From Bacillaceae bacterium IKA-2 (GTDB lineage: Bacteria > Bacillota > Bacilli > Bacillales > Anaerobacillaceae), in NCBI GenBank assembly GCA_031761875.1, contig CP134492.1:2852001-2916000 (forward strand): a stretch of 64,000 nt of DNA, given 5' to 3'. Each line of letters starts with the position of its first letter. Positions within the stretch are counted from its first letter, which is position 1. Shown piece after piece: positions 27,502 through 36,144 of the stretch. The translations under genes and the position numbers were made by a program. The notes below the pieces were generated by a model. That model was given only the letters and a program-made list of their open reading frames with translations, did no database searches and was not told where the DNA came from.

Positions 27502-29147
27502 TCTTCCACCTCATATGTGTAGCCTTGTTCTAACATAAACACCTGCCTGCGACTTGAGCATTGCTCTTCTCTTGTATTTCTTGTAACAACCGAATAAAAA
27601 TAAGCTTCATTGTTGTTTTTTTTAGGACGTAATACCCTTCCAACTCGCTGCGCTTCTTCCTGTCTTGAGCCAAATGCACCTGATATCTGGATCGCAACTT
27701 GAGCGTCAGGGAGGTCAACAGCAAAATTAGCTACTTTACTAACGACGAGTACAGAGATATCACCTAAACGAAATTTCTCATAAATAGTTTCCCGTTCTTT
27801 TTGTGGAGTTTTTCCAGTGATCATGGGTAGATTTAATTCCTCAGCAACTTTCACTAATTGATCAAGATATTGTCCGATGATTAAAGCAGGCTCGCCTTGA
27901 TGTTTTTGTAACAACTTTTTAATTACTTCAATTTTTAATGGGTTGATGGAGGCTAACTTAAATTGTTCTTGTCGATTGCTATTAACATATTGATTTTGCA
28001 CTTGTTCGGATAGATCAATCCGAATTTCTTTACACTTCGTTGTGGCGATCCAACCATTATGTTCAAGTCCTTTCCAAGCCACCTCAAATTGCTTTGGTCC
28101 AATTAAGCTATAAACTTCTTCTTCTTTTCCGTCCTCGCGAACAAGGGTGGCTGTTAATCCTAAACGTCTTTTCCCTTGAATCCCTGCTGTTGTTCGGAAC
28201 ACTGGGGCCGGTAGAAGATGAACTTCATCATATATAATCAGTCCCCAATTACGTTTATTAAATAACGGAAGATGGATAAGCTCCTTTGTTTGGGGCTGTT
28301 TGTAGATCATCATTTGGTAAGAAGTAATTGTAATTGGTTTCACTTCTTTACTCGTACTCGTATAAAGACCGACTTCCATTTCAGTTAGATTTGTCTTTTC
28401 AATGATCTCTCGTTGCCACTGCTTCATCGATGTTTCACTTGAAGTAATAATTAGCACTTCTTCTTTCACCTTTTCAATGATCCCTAGCCCAACTATTGTT
28501 TTCCCTGAGCCACACGGCATCACAACAATGCCATTGCCTCCTGTTTTTTTGCCGTTTTTATAAAAATTAGTCACTGCCTCTTTTTGGTAGGGGCGTAATT
28601 GTACTTTATTTGAAAAGCTTACTTCTAATTGTTCACCTTTCACATATCCAATACAATCATTGATAAAATAGCCGTAATGTAAACAAAGTGTTTTAATTTC
28701 CCCGCGATTGATTTCACTGAAAATCCAGCCATCGATTGTCTCATGTTTGCTTATTAATAACTTACTTAGCTCACGGTCGTTCAATAATAGTTCTGCAACT
28801 GATTGATCATAAAAAGTTAATAGGCATTGTTCATCATGCTTTTCCATGCCAATTGAATTACAGCGATTAAACTGATCTTCAATAAACTGAACAATCTGTT
28901 GCGCTAACGGATATTTACAGTGCTCATTTAAAAAGTTAATAATTTCAGTGATTTCGATTCCTTGAAGTTTCGCCGACCAAATTGAGTAAGTCGATATCCG
29001 ATACGTATATGTTGATAAGGTCGCTTTCTCTAAAGTTGCCATTTGTGATAGCATTGGCTGAATAATTTGAAATTGTCGATGATTAGCCTCTACAATAATT
29101 GTTCCATCTTTTTGAACAACTAATGGTTTTTCAAAATTGAAAAGCAT
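27483..29147 (-). CDS. XPB/Ssl2-type DNA repair helicase
   Basis: Superfamily 2 helicase, 554 residues from ATG 29147 behind AGAGGCG. N-terminal damage-recognition-like domain (1-180), Walker A GSGKT (213-217), DEVH box (307-310), the XPB-specific RED motif (337-339) after GLTATL, and the motif VI region QEEAQRVGRVLRPK (about 496-509). Bacterial XPB unwinds DNA 3' to 5' and is thought to help nucleotide excision repair. It is absent from B. subtilis. Operon with its partner and uvsE downstream. Confidence 0.93.
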   Translation of the reverse strand: MLFNFEKPLVVQKDGTIIVEANHRQFQIIQPMLSQMATLEKATLSTYTYRISTYSIWSAKLQGIEITEIINFLNEHCKYPLAQQIVQFIEDQFNRCNSIGMEKHDEQCLLTFYDQSVAELLLNDRELSKLLISKHETIDGWIFSEINRGEIKTLCLHYGYFINDCIGYVKGEQLEVSFSNKVQLRPYQKEAVTNFYKNGKKTGGNGIVVMPCGSGKTIVGLGIIEKVKEEVLIITSSETSMKQWQREIIEKTNLTEMEVGLYTSTSKEVKPITITSYQMMIYKQPQTKELIHLPLFNKRNWGLIIYDEVHLLPAPVFRTTAGIQGKRRLGLTATLVREDGKEEEVYSLIGPKQFEVAWKGLEHNGWIATTKCKEIRIDLSEQVQNQYVNSNRQEQFKLASINPLKIEVIKKLLQKHQGEPALIIGQYLDQLVKVAEELNLPMITGKTPQKERETIYEKFRLGDISVLVVSKVANFAVDLPDAQVAIQISGAFGSRQEEAQRVGRVLRPKKNNNEAYFYSVVTRNTREEQCSSRRQVFMLEQGYTYEVEEWISSL

Positions 29148-29196
29148 CGGTTCGCCTCTTTTCATTTTAAATACTAACTGAATGAAATTCATTCAA

Positions 29197-29628
29197 CTAG
29201 CTTATGCTTATTTCAAACTCTTCATCGATACCATAAGGAGTAAAATCATTATGTACTAGTTGTAACTTAATCTTATAGGTTCCAATAGGCAAAGCTTTAA
29301 TAATAAACGAAGGCTGAAATATAGATTCTACTTTACTTTCATTAACATATAGATGAATGTGACCTTCACCATCTTTTTTTAAGGACCCTACTTTATCCTG
29401 TTTAAAAGTAAAATCTTTGACAAAGCATTCAATAAAAATATCTTCATTTCTTAATTCATAGTTAACCTGGAATCGCTTGTCGTTTTGCTTGCTGTCAACC
29501 ACATCTTGTTCATCAGCAAACGGGATCGATCTCTGATAGTTATTTCCTTTCAATTGAATTGGCTGAGTAAGCGAATCATTTCCTATAAACACTACAAATA
29601 GTAAAAACGATAATAGTAACTTTATCAC
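29197..29628 (-). CDS. small exported protein, possibly YtkA-like
   Basis: 143 residues from GTG 29628. N-terminal signal-like hydrophobic stretch (LLLSFLLFVVFIG). The C-terminal half, with GEGHIHLYVNESKV and PIGTYKIKLQLVHNDFTPYG, looks like the immunoglobulin-like YtkA/DUF4399 domain that binds small ligands outside the cell, but this is weak. It precedes xpb by 49 bases on the same strand; no functional link is evident. Confidence 0.6.
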   Translation of the reverse strand: MIKLLLSFLLFVVFIGNDSLTQPIQLKGNNYQRSIPFADEQDVVDSKQNDKRFQVNYELRNEDIFIECFVKDFTFKQDKVGSLKKDGEGHIHLYVNESKVESIFQPSFIIKALPIGTYKIKLQLVHNDFTPYGIDEEFEISIS

Positions 29629-29756
29629 TTGAGCACTTCCTAAATAGTTAATTTAGCTAAAGTTTCACCTAATTCAGCCTCATTTATCCATTTCAAGAAA
29701 TAATAATAATAGTACGAATTTAAAAAAATAAGGCAAGTAAATAACCTGTACCTGCC

Positions 29757-29984
29757 TTATTTGCCTCTAGCCATATTAAACAGCATCATTGCCATATTTA
29801 AGTTAGATTGAAACCGATCTAATTTTTGTGGAAAAGTTTTTCCATAATAATATTTTACCTGCTCATCTAATTCCGATATTGATTGAGGATTTCGTGATAA
29901 ATAGCGATACCACTGTGGATTATTTCTAACAAATTGCTTCACGTCTCGACGTTGGCTTAAATATAGTTGTATCTCTTGTCTCAT
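29757..29984 (-). CDS. ylbE: YlbE-like protein
   Basis: 75 residues from ATG 29984 with GGGG upstream. Contains FVRNNPQWYRYLSRNP (about 18-33), the YlbE family signature. Function unknown. Next to ylbD, as in B. subtilis. Confidence 0.88.
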   Translation of the reverse strand: MRQEIQLYLSQRRDVKQFVRNNPQWYRYLSRNPQSISELDEQVKYYYGKTFPQKLDRFQSNLNMAMMLFNMARGK

Positions 29985-30009
29985 CAAAACAACCCCCTAT
30001 TAAGCACTT

Positions 30010-30477
30010 TTAAAATTGGCGAAAGTTAAATGGCTGTTGTTGATTTTGTTGATTTTGTTGATTTTGTTGATTTGGTTGGTCTTGTTGATCTCGAGACGCT
30101 TGTTGTCCAGGATTGGACTGAAAAGAGTTTAATAAACTTTGAACAGTAGCCATAATTCCACTAAGATTTTTTACGTGATTTTGGACATCATTGATATTTA
30201 TAGATTTTAATATTGATAAAAGATCGCTGAGTTGTGCTTTTTCCTTTTTCGTTTCTTCTACTGTTTCTTCTGGTGAATCCGTTGCTCCTGCTTCTTCCTC
30301 ACCACTATTTTTTTTATACTGCTCCCAGATCTGATCATTTTCACCTAAAATTGTCCACTCTTCATAAAAGTCTTGCCATCTTTTGCTTCCTTCCCTCACC
30401 TTTTTAATTAATAATGGATGTTGTTTAACAAATTGTTTAAACTCTTTAACAGTTGGGTCTATTTTAGTTTTTTTCAA
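30010..30477 (-). CDS. ylbD: YlbD-family putative spore coat protein
   Basis: 155 residues from TTG 30477 behind AGGAGG. N-terminal KEFKQFVKQHPLLIKKV and RWQDFYEEW (about 10-45) define the YlbD family, described as a coat protein. The C-terminal 30 residues are Gln/Asn-rich (repeated NQQ), encoded by nine-base tandem repeats. Such low-complexity tails are common in coat proteins. Cotranscribed with ylbE. Confidence 0.85.
   Translation of the reverse strand: MKKTKIDPTVKEFKQFVKQHPLLIKKVREGSKRWQDFYEEWTILGENDQIWEQYKKNSGEEEAGATDSPEETVEETKKEKAQLSDLLSILKSININDVQNHVKNLSGIMATVQSLLNSFQSNPGQQASRDQQDQPNQQNQQNQQNQQQPFNFRQF
30035..30079. repeat. nine-base tandem repeat inside ylbD
   Basis: Four to five copies of a nine-base unit close to tgattttgt, coding for the Asn-Gln-Gln run at the YlbD C-terminus. 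The unit keeps the reading frame, so copy number could vary without breaking the gene. Confidence 0.8.
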
Positions 30478-30635
30478 GGGAACCTCCTTTTACAAACCGA
30501 GCTTTGAATGCCTGGCTTTTTGAACTTCCTCTAACAGCATTCTAATACATCATACAAATCTGCCTAGCTTAACGTGCGCCTATTTTTAGATAAAATATGA
30601 AATACATGTTATTTTATAGAAAGGGGGGCTGGACT

Positions 30636-31130
30636 ATGACTAGAAAGCAATTATTTTTTCAGGAGATAGAAACACATTTGCAAGATGCTACTGACGAGGA
30701 TATCGAAATATTTTCCTCATTATTTGATGCAGCACGACGCAAACAAAAAGGTGAATTCCTGTCTTATCTATCGGCAATTATGAACGAGAAAAGAAAACTA
30801 CTTGATAACGGTGACTTTGAAATACGTATTCCTATCCATTCGTTACTTAACAATCAATTGAGTATTGTCCATGGTGGCATTACCGCTGCATTACTGGATA
30901 CAGCTATGGGGTCTTTTGTAAACCAATCATTACCAGATCATTTAGGAGCAGTTACAACCGAGTTAAAACTTAATTACTTAAAACCCGGTGTTGGCAAAGA
31001 ATTAATTTGCATTGCTTCTATCGTTCATAGAGGTAGCGCTTTTTGGGTATGTGAAGCTAAATTATATAACGATGAAGAAAGTCTTATTGCAATTGGGACT
31101 GGAAGTTTCTTTATTATTAAAAAGAAGTAA
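30636..31130 (+). CDS. PaaI-family hotdog thioesterase
   Basis: 164 residues from ATG 30636 behind AAGGGGGG. Single hotdog domain with the signature VHGGITAALLDTAMG (about 82-96) and the LKLNYLKPG strand (about 113). Hydrolyses an acyl-CoA thioester; substrate unknown. The N-terminal 60 residues are helical and extra to the minimal domain. Convergent with ylbC, with a hairpin right after the stop. Confidence 0.88.
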   Translation: MTRKQLFFQEIETHLQDATDEDIEIFSSLFDAARRKQKGEFLSYLSAIMNEKRKLLDNGDFEIRIPIHSLLNNQLSIVHGGITAALLDTAMGSFVNQSLPDHLGAVTTELKLNYLKPGVGKELICIASIVHRGSAFWVCEAKLYNDEESLIAIGTGSFFIIKKK

Positions 31131-31131
31131 G

Positions 31132-31158
31132 AAAAGCAAGCATACGCTTGCTTTTTTT
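31132..31158 (+). terminator. terminator of the thioesterase gene
   Basis: Arms aaaagcaagc and gcttgctttt, four-base loop, followed by T residues, immediately after the stop codon. Confidence 0.88.
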
Positions 31159-31167
31159 ACTTCTTAC

Positions 31168-32256
31168 TTACTTCCATGGGGTAATAAAATTTTGTGTGTA
31201 ATAACGCTCATATACACCTACACCAAGATGGGTAAAGTCTTCATGAAGCATATTTACGCGATGTCCCTCACTATTTAACCAGCCCTCGACAGCTGCAATT
31301 GCATCAACATATTTAGCAGCAATATTTTCTGCAGCTAATTGATATAAAATTCCCTGTTTTTTTAAACGATCAGTTAATTCACCGTGTTCAGGTGATGTGT
31401 GAGAAAAATACTCATTTAACTTCATATCTTTACTATGTAAAAACGCTACATCAGCAGTTACTTCATCCCAGCTTAGTAGGCTAAGCTGGTGCCTTTTCCT
31501 GATTTGATTGGTAATTTCAAAAATTTGTAATGATGATCCTTTTTGTACCTCTTCCCACTTTTGATTTGATAATGGTTTTGACTCAATTAGATTGCCACGA
31601 TAAACGACAGAGTACGGCCGCTGTTTAATGACCGTCTCAGGGGAAATATATCGAATACTAGATAATTTTTGTGTAAATAAATCAAAGTATAATTGAATAA
31701 ATACATCTTCCTCTTGAATAATTGGACGCATTTGAAGATCATCGTCCGAAAGCTTAAACTGATAAGAATTATTGTTTATATTAAAAGATACCTCCTGATC
31801 AAAGGAAAATAGTGCCGATATTTCGTTGTAAGTTGCCCCGATTTGAATCAATCCTGTTGGTAAATCTTCACCAATAACATAAACAGTTACTATTTGATCA
31901 TTTTCAACACCAATTTGCAGATAACCACTTGCAAATTGATCAGCATAAATCCACCATTCATAATCATAAGCAGATAAATCTTTTCGCTCTGGTTCGCCCA
32001 AGTTCGCGACTAGAAATTCAACTGTTTGTCCAATAAAAGTATGGAGGCCATCACCAAGGTTAACATTTGATATTGGATCTTTTTGACTAGTATCACTTTT
32101 TATATCAACTTTTTTTTCAGAAAGTTCGACTGAAGGAGTTTCTAATAAGGAACTTTCGTCCTCGATTCCTTTAAGATTATCTCCCCAATAAACAACGTAA
32201 ATAAAAATACTTATTACTAAACAGCAAACAAAAAACCCACAACCTAATTTTTTCAT
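31168..32256 (-). CDS. ylbC: CAP/SCP-domain extracellular protein (YlbC-like)
   Basis: 362 residues from ATG 32256 behind AAGGGG. N-terminal membrane or signal segment (about 8-27), a CAP-associated region (about 70-230) and a C-terminal CAP domain: NQIRKRHQL (about 242), FSHTSPEHGELTDRLK (about 283), AAENIA (about 309) and EGHRVNMLHEDFTHLGVG (about 329). Secreted or membrane bound; in B. subtilis YlbC is of unknown function. Position between ylbD and ylbB agrees. Confidence 0.9.
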   Translation of the reverse strand: MKKLGCGFFVCCLVISIFIYVVYWGDNLKGIEDESSLLETPSVELSEKKVDIKSDTSQKDPISNVNLGDGLHTFIGQTVEFLVANLGEPERKDLSAYDYEWWIYADQFASGYLQIGVENDQIVTVYVIGEDLPTGLIQIGATYNEISALFSFDQEVSFNINNNSYQFKLSDDDLQMRPIIQEEDVFIQLYFDLFTQKLSSIRYISPETVIKQRPYSVVYRGNLIESKPLSNQKWEEVQKGSSLQIFEITNQIRKRHQLSLLSWDEVTADVAFLHSKDMKLNEYFSHTSPEHGELTDRLKKQGILYQLAAENIAAKYVDAIAAVEGWLNSEGHRVNMLHEDFTHLGVGVYERYYTQNFITPWK

Positions 32257-32400
32257 CAAAATCCCCTTTCTATTTCAAGAGTAACTACTCGAATATCTTA
32301 AATTCCAAAAAAATCTCTAGCATTTATAACTGTTCTTCTTTTTATATGTATTGTCCTGCAAAATGTTTATGTTAAAATGTTAAAAACAATCTACAAAAAC

Positions 32401-32506
32401 AGAGAATTCGTCTCTGAAGTATTCGAGCAGATAGCTGCTGTTACTATAATTACTCGTCGCAAAACCTACTAGAAGTAACTCAAGGATGTATCAGAGCCAG
32501 ACAAAA
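32401..32506 (+). repeat. dispersed intergenic repeat, copy 5 (degenerate)
   Basis: Matches the right part of copies 2, 3 and 7: ttactcgtcgcaaaacc, then agaagtaactcaaggatgta and agccagacaaa. The left end is eroded. Lies in the 480-base gap between ylbC and ylbB. Confidence 0.65.
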
Positions 32507-32509
32507 AAA

Positions 32510-32552
32510 CTGATTTAAAAGGGTATCAGGTTATCTCCCCTTTTAAATCAGC
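32510..32552 (-). terminator. distant terminator of ylbB
   Basis: Arms tgatttaaaaggg and cccttttaaatca; on the minus strand the stem is followed by seven T. It stands 185 bases beyond the ylbB stop, implying a long 3' untranslated stretch. Confidence 0.7.
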
Positions 32553-32736
32553 AATATTTTAAACGATATTAGGCATTTCAAAAAAAAGTAATGGCTCAGT
32601 ATCATTAATTTCATAATTATATTTTAGGGCGCCATTAGGAGCAGCCTCTGGCTCTTATATGGCTAATTAATTGATATTATGAAATTTACTCGTCGGTCTA
32701 TTTTGTATCATCTTTGAGCTTTCTTTTTAGAACGTC
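32553..32736 (-). other. 184-base non-coding 3' region of ylbB with inverted repeats
   Basis: Between ylbB and its terminator. Contains an inverted repeat aatttcataat / attatgaaatt at about 32607 and 32674, enclosing a second possible stem around gggcgcc and agagccagagg. No ORF with a ribosome site was seen. Could be a structured 3' untranslated RNA or an sRNA. Confidence 0.4.
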
Positions 32737-33165
32737 TTAATGGTGCACCTGAGGGCTTTCAGAGATTTCACTTAATGCATAACCAGCTTCATCATCAGTT
32801 CCAGCGTGTACTGCTAAATCGCCTAATGAACACATGCCAACTAAACGATTATCCTCTACAATAGGCAGACGTCTAATTTGTTGTTGGGCCATTAAATTAG
32901 CAGCCTCATCAATACTCATACTAGGTTGGGCAGTAAATAAATTTTCACTCATAATTTCTGTGACTTGCGTTGAATTAGGCAATTTTTCTGCTACAGCTCT
33001 TATGACTATATCTCTATCTGTGATCATTCCTAACAGCTGATCATTTTCACAAATAGGAATTGCACCACAATCTAATTTCTTCATTTTAACAGCAACTTCA
33101 TAAATATTATCTACCGGCGTACAATACTCAACATCCTTTGACATTACATCACGGACATGTTCCAT
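32737..33165 (-). CDS. ylbB: CBS-domain pair protein YlbB
   Basis: 142 residues made of two CBS domains: VRDVMSKDVEYCTP with ITDRDIVIRAV, and VTEIMSENLFTAQP with VGMCSLGDLAVH. Such pairs bind adenosyl nucleotides and often act as stand-alone sensors. AGGAGG stands before ATG 33165. In B. subtilis YlbB lies in the same place. Confidence 0.92.
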   Translation of the reverse strand: MEHVRDVMSKDVEYCTPVDNIYEVAVKMKKLDCGAIPICENDQLLGMITDRDIVIRAVAEKLPNSTQVTEIMSENLFTAQPSMSIDEAANLMAQQQIRRLPIVEDNRLVGMCSLGDLAVHAGTDDEAGYALSEISESPQVHH

Positions 33166-33376
33166 TTAAAAACCTCCTTGAAGTTAAATTCACTATTAAT
33201 ATGTCCGAAAAAAAACTGTTTATCAAAAGAACATAAAAAAATTTTAGAATTAAAGATAATTTTTGTCTAGAATATGTGAATTTTATTAATAAAAACAGCT
33301 GTTTTAATTGCATCTTCTCTCTTTTCATACTATCATAATTAAAAGAGGCTGCTTATATAACTAGGAGGTTTTAATT

Positions 33377-33727
33377 ATGAAATTTGAAGGAATTGGGTTT
33401 AAAGATAAAGAAGTTGAATTTTCTATTGCGGAACATGTATTCGGGGAAGCTGGCTTTACTCACGCTGGACAATGGGATTATGAGCGGGTAACATTTGACT
33501 TTAAATTTCAAGACTTAGTTAACAATGATATTTATTATTTAAGAGTTCAAGCATATGCAACTAAAGGTGAAATACCTTCAGCAAACAGTGCAATTAAATT
33601 TTTAGACCCAATCTTAGGAAAACATTATTATCCACATGGTGTTGAGTATAGTGGTGAAGAATTTCCAAAACATATCGTGATTAAATGTAATAAGAAACTA
33701 GAACAACTTATTTTATTGTTAAATTAA
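33377..33727 (+). CDS. YugN-family protein
   Basis: 116 residues from ATG 33377 behind AGGAGG. Matches the YugN-like family: HVFGEAGFTHAGQWDYERVTFD is spread over residues 20-40 and HYYPHGVEYSGE near 88. Soluble, function unknown. An insertion relative to B. subtilis between ylbB and cta genes. Confidence 0.75.
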   Translation: MKFEGIGFKDKEVEFSIAEHVFGEAGFTHAGQWDYERVTFDFKFQDLVNNDIYYLRVQAYATKGEIPSANSAIKFLDPILGKHYYPHGVEYSGEEFPKHIVIKCNKKLEQLILLLN

Positions 33728-33737
33728 ATATATACTT

Positions 33738-33774
33738 AAAAGCGTAGCCACTAGTCTATAGTTGCTACGCTTTT
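33738..33774 (+). terminator. terminator of the YugN gene
   Basis: Arms aaaagcgtagc and gctacgctttt with a 15-base loop, ten bases after the stop. Confidence 0.8.
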
Positions 33775-33948
33775 ATTATCTAAAATAGTTGCTCACGAAC
33801 AAGTTACTTCTATGCTGAAAATTTTCAATTTTAACCTCTTAATCAAATTATTTTAAGACGACATAAATCTTCATTACATTTTACTGTGAATTTGCGTAAA
33901 TAAATACTATAATAATTATATAGTGTTCTGAGTGAGAGGAGTTTGACA

Positions 33949-35007
33949 ATGCAAGCCTTATTTTCTAAGAAAAACATAATTTTTATTTTCGCAATTATCC
34001 TACTTATTATATTAGGATATTTTATATTGCCAGTTTCTGTACCAATTATTTCAGCTTTTTTTACAGCACTATTTCTTTCTCCTATCATAAAAATTATCGT
34101 CATGAAAACCAAGATAAAACGAAGCTTAGCGGTATTTATCGTCTTTGCAATATTTCTATTCTTTATGGGACTATCAGGATATTTTATAGCAACGAAAGCG
34201 ATAACCCAAGCAGATCATTTCATTAAGAACTTACCTTCTTATATTACTGAAATAAATTATGCTTGGTATACTATCCAAGGAAATTTAAATAACAGATTTA
34301 AAGATTTACCTATAGAATTAGTATATGAAATTGATACCTATGTACAGCAGACGTTAACTTCTTTACGATTAAATGTAAGCAGTCGAAATTTTATTAGTGA
34401 TGTAACATCCCTGATAACAAGAATTCCTACATTTTTAGTGTCGTTCCTTGTTTATATAATTGCTCTTTATTTATTTTTATTAGAGCTACCAAAAATAAAG
34501 GAAAATATTTTTTCCTACATGTCAGAGAAAACTAAAGATAAAGTACAATTTATGACCTCGAGACTTTCTTACGTGATTTTAGGCTTTATTAAAGCTCAAT
34601 TTCTAGTAAGTATTATTATTTATATTGTTTCTTTAATTGGTTTATTGTTAATAATTCCAGAGCTTGCTTTCTTAATGGCTGGAATTATTTGGATCATCGA
34701 TTTCATTCCACTTATTGGTTCGATTGCAATTCTTGCTCCATGGGCAATTTATTATCTAATTGCCGGAAATATGGCTTTAGCGACAAAACTGTTAATTCTT
34801 GCAACAATTTTATTAGTTATTCGAAGAACGGTTGAGCCTAAAGTAATGGGTCATCAAATTGGCTTATCACCTCTGGCAACGCTAGTCGCTATGTATATCG
34901 GTTTAAAACTATTAGGTGTGATTGGCTTTATTGTCGGACCACTCATTGTTATCTTCTTCACCTCAGCTAAGGAAGCGGGAATTATTAAATTTAATTTCAA
35001 AATTTAG
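33949..35007 (+). CDS. AI-2E-family permease (YtvI-like)
   Basis: 352 residues from ATG 33949 behind GAGAGGAG. Eight hydrophobic helices in the AI-2E/PerM pattern: a pair at the N-terminus, a periplasmic-like loop (about 85-150), then the C-terminal bundle with IIWIIDFIPLIGSIAILAPW (about 245-264) and the RRTVEPKVMGHQIGLSPL motif (about 292-309). Bacilli use such proteins as the sporulation protein YtvI and as sodium/proton or lithium exporters; the role here is not decided by sequence. Confidence 0.88.
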   Translation: MQALFSKKNIIFIFAIILLIILGYFILPVSVPIISAFFTALFLSPIIKIIVMKTKIKRSLAVFIVFAIFLFFMGLSGYFIATKAITQADHFIKNLPSYITEINYAWYTIQGNLNNRFKDLPIELVYEIDTYVQQTLTSLRLNVSSRNFISDVTSLITRIPTFLVSFLVYIIALYLFLLELPKIKENIFSYMSEKTKDKVQFMTSRLSYVILGFIKAQFLVSIIIYIVSLIGLLLIIPELAFLMAGIIWIIDFIPLIGSIAILAPWAIYYLIAGNMALATKLLILATILLVIRRTVEPKVMGHQIGLSPLATLVAMYIGLKLLGVIGFIVGPLIVIFFTSAKEAGIIKFNFKI

Positions 35008-35045
35008 TATGACGGCGCTGGAGCTTTATACTTCTTACCATGTTA

Positions 35046-35079
35046 AAAAGGGTTTGGCATATGCCAAACCCTTTTATTT
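35046..35079. terminator. palindromic terminator after the AI-2E permease
   Basis: Perfect palindrome with 15-base halves (aaaagggtttggcat), followed by ttatttatttt; it lies between converging genes. Confidence 0.85.
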
Positions 35080-35095
35080 ATTTTCGATACAAGTG

Positions 35096-35548
35096 CTAAA
35101 ATCCCCAAATCGCTCGAAAGACGTTCGTCACTTCTCCAGGTGGATAAAAAACATAAAGAAGTAAAAACACTAAAATACCTGTTGACGCACTGAAAAACCA
35201 TGTTATCGAAGTTAGTGCACCAATTTTTCGATGAAGCTTTAGATTATTTTTATAACCTGAAATCAGAGAGGTAATCCCAAGAACAGCTGCGCTTGTTGCA
35301 AGTGTAATATGAAATATTAAAAAGATTGTATAATAAGTTTTTATTTCCTCTGGACCTCCAAAAGTTGTGCTACCTATAAAAAACATTCTTGATAAATAAG
35401 TTACAAAAAAGATGATCGCAAAAATAGCTCCGAGAAACATTAATTTTTTATGTAACTCTTTATTCCCATTAACAACAGCCACCCAACCGCTTGCAACAAA
35501 AATAGCACTAATAGCAATAAAAATCGTGCTTATTAACGGTAACAACAA
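35096..35548 (-). CDS. DUF420 membrane protein (YozB/CtaM-like)
   Basis: 150 residues when started at TTG 35548, which has GGAGGA nine bases upstream; a longer ATG start at 35590 lacks a ribosome site. Four to five membrane helices with conserved His in NKELHKKLM, FLIFHITLA and LKLHRKIGA. In Staphylococcus aureus the DUF420 protein CtaM is needed for maturation of heme-copper oxidases. Its place right after ctaF supports an oxidase assembly role. Confidence 0.85.
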   Translation of the reverse strand: MLLPLISTIFIAISAIFVASGWVAVVNGNKELHKKLMFLGAIFAIIFFVTYLSRMFFIGSTTFGGPEEIKTYYTIFLIFHITLATSAAVLGITSLISGYKNNLKLHRKIGALTSITWFFSASTGILVFLLLYVFYPPGEVTNVFRAIWGF

Positions 35549-35749
35549 TAAAATCACTCCTCCACTTAAATAATAATAATATTTTACCATACGTTATCAA
35601 TCACGCAACATTTATCTATTTTCATATGACAAACATATTTTAGAATGATATGTAAATGAATGAAATTCACTCTAATAAATAAATAGTGAAAGTTAGCGTT
35701 CCAAGAATCATTACCGGAAATTCTAGTTTACAGATTTCTTCAAATAAAA

Positions 35750-35778
35750 AAGCTGACACAAATAAAATGTCAGCTTTC
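35750..35778 (-). terminator. terminator of the ctaBCDEF operon
   Basis: Arms aagctgaca and tgtcagctt, followed on the minus strand by six T, 20 bases past the ctaF stop. It separates the oxidase operon from the DUF420 gene. Confidence 0.8.
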
Positions 35779-35796
35779 TTATTTAATATATTAACC

Positions 35797-36141
35797 TCAA
35801 TACTTTACTACTCCAATAAGGAATGTCAATGCTGCTATCATTGGAATACAGATGAGTACTCCTGAGATCATAAATGTGTTTGCCCACTCGTGATTTTTGT
35901 CTTTTAAGTGCATGAAATAATATAACTGAAAAATCACTTGTATTACAGCCAAAACAACAATAAATGGAAGTGTGAAAGATCCTGGAATCACATCACTTGA
36001 AACAGATACAAATGCAATAACTGTCAGGAAGATCATTAAAGCAAATGTGATAATTTGATGTTTCATTTCACGATCTAGCTTAAGTTTTTCCTTGGTAGAA
36101 AGGTTAATTTGCGGTTCGTTTGTGTTAAGATCAGGCGCCAT
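35797..36141 (-). CDS. ctaF: cytochrome c oxidase subunit IVB (CtaF)
   Basis: 114 residues, three membrane helices, with the motif IFQLYYFMHLKDK (about 72-84) shared by prokaryotic subunit IV (CyoD/CtaF). Stabilises the caa3 oxidase. Starts three bases after ctaE with AGGGGG upstream. Confidence 0.95.
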   Translation of the reverse strand: MAPDLNTNEPQINLSTKEKLKLDREMKHQIITFALMIFLTVIAFVSVSSDVIPGSFTLPFIVVLAVIQVIFQLYYFMHLKDKNHEWANTFMISGVLICIPMIAALTFLIGVVKY

Positions 36142-36144
36142 GAT

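Noticed and set aside
30500-30530. A third copy of the GTTCAAAAAG repeat near the ylbD start
   Set aside because: Only ctttttgaacttcctcta matches one arm; no second arm was found.
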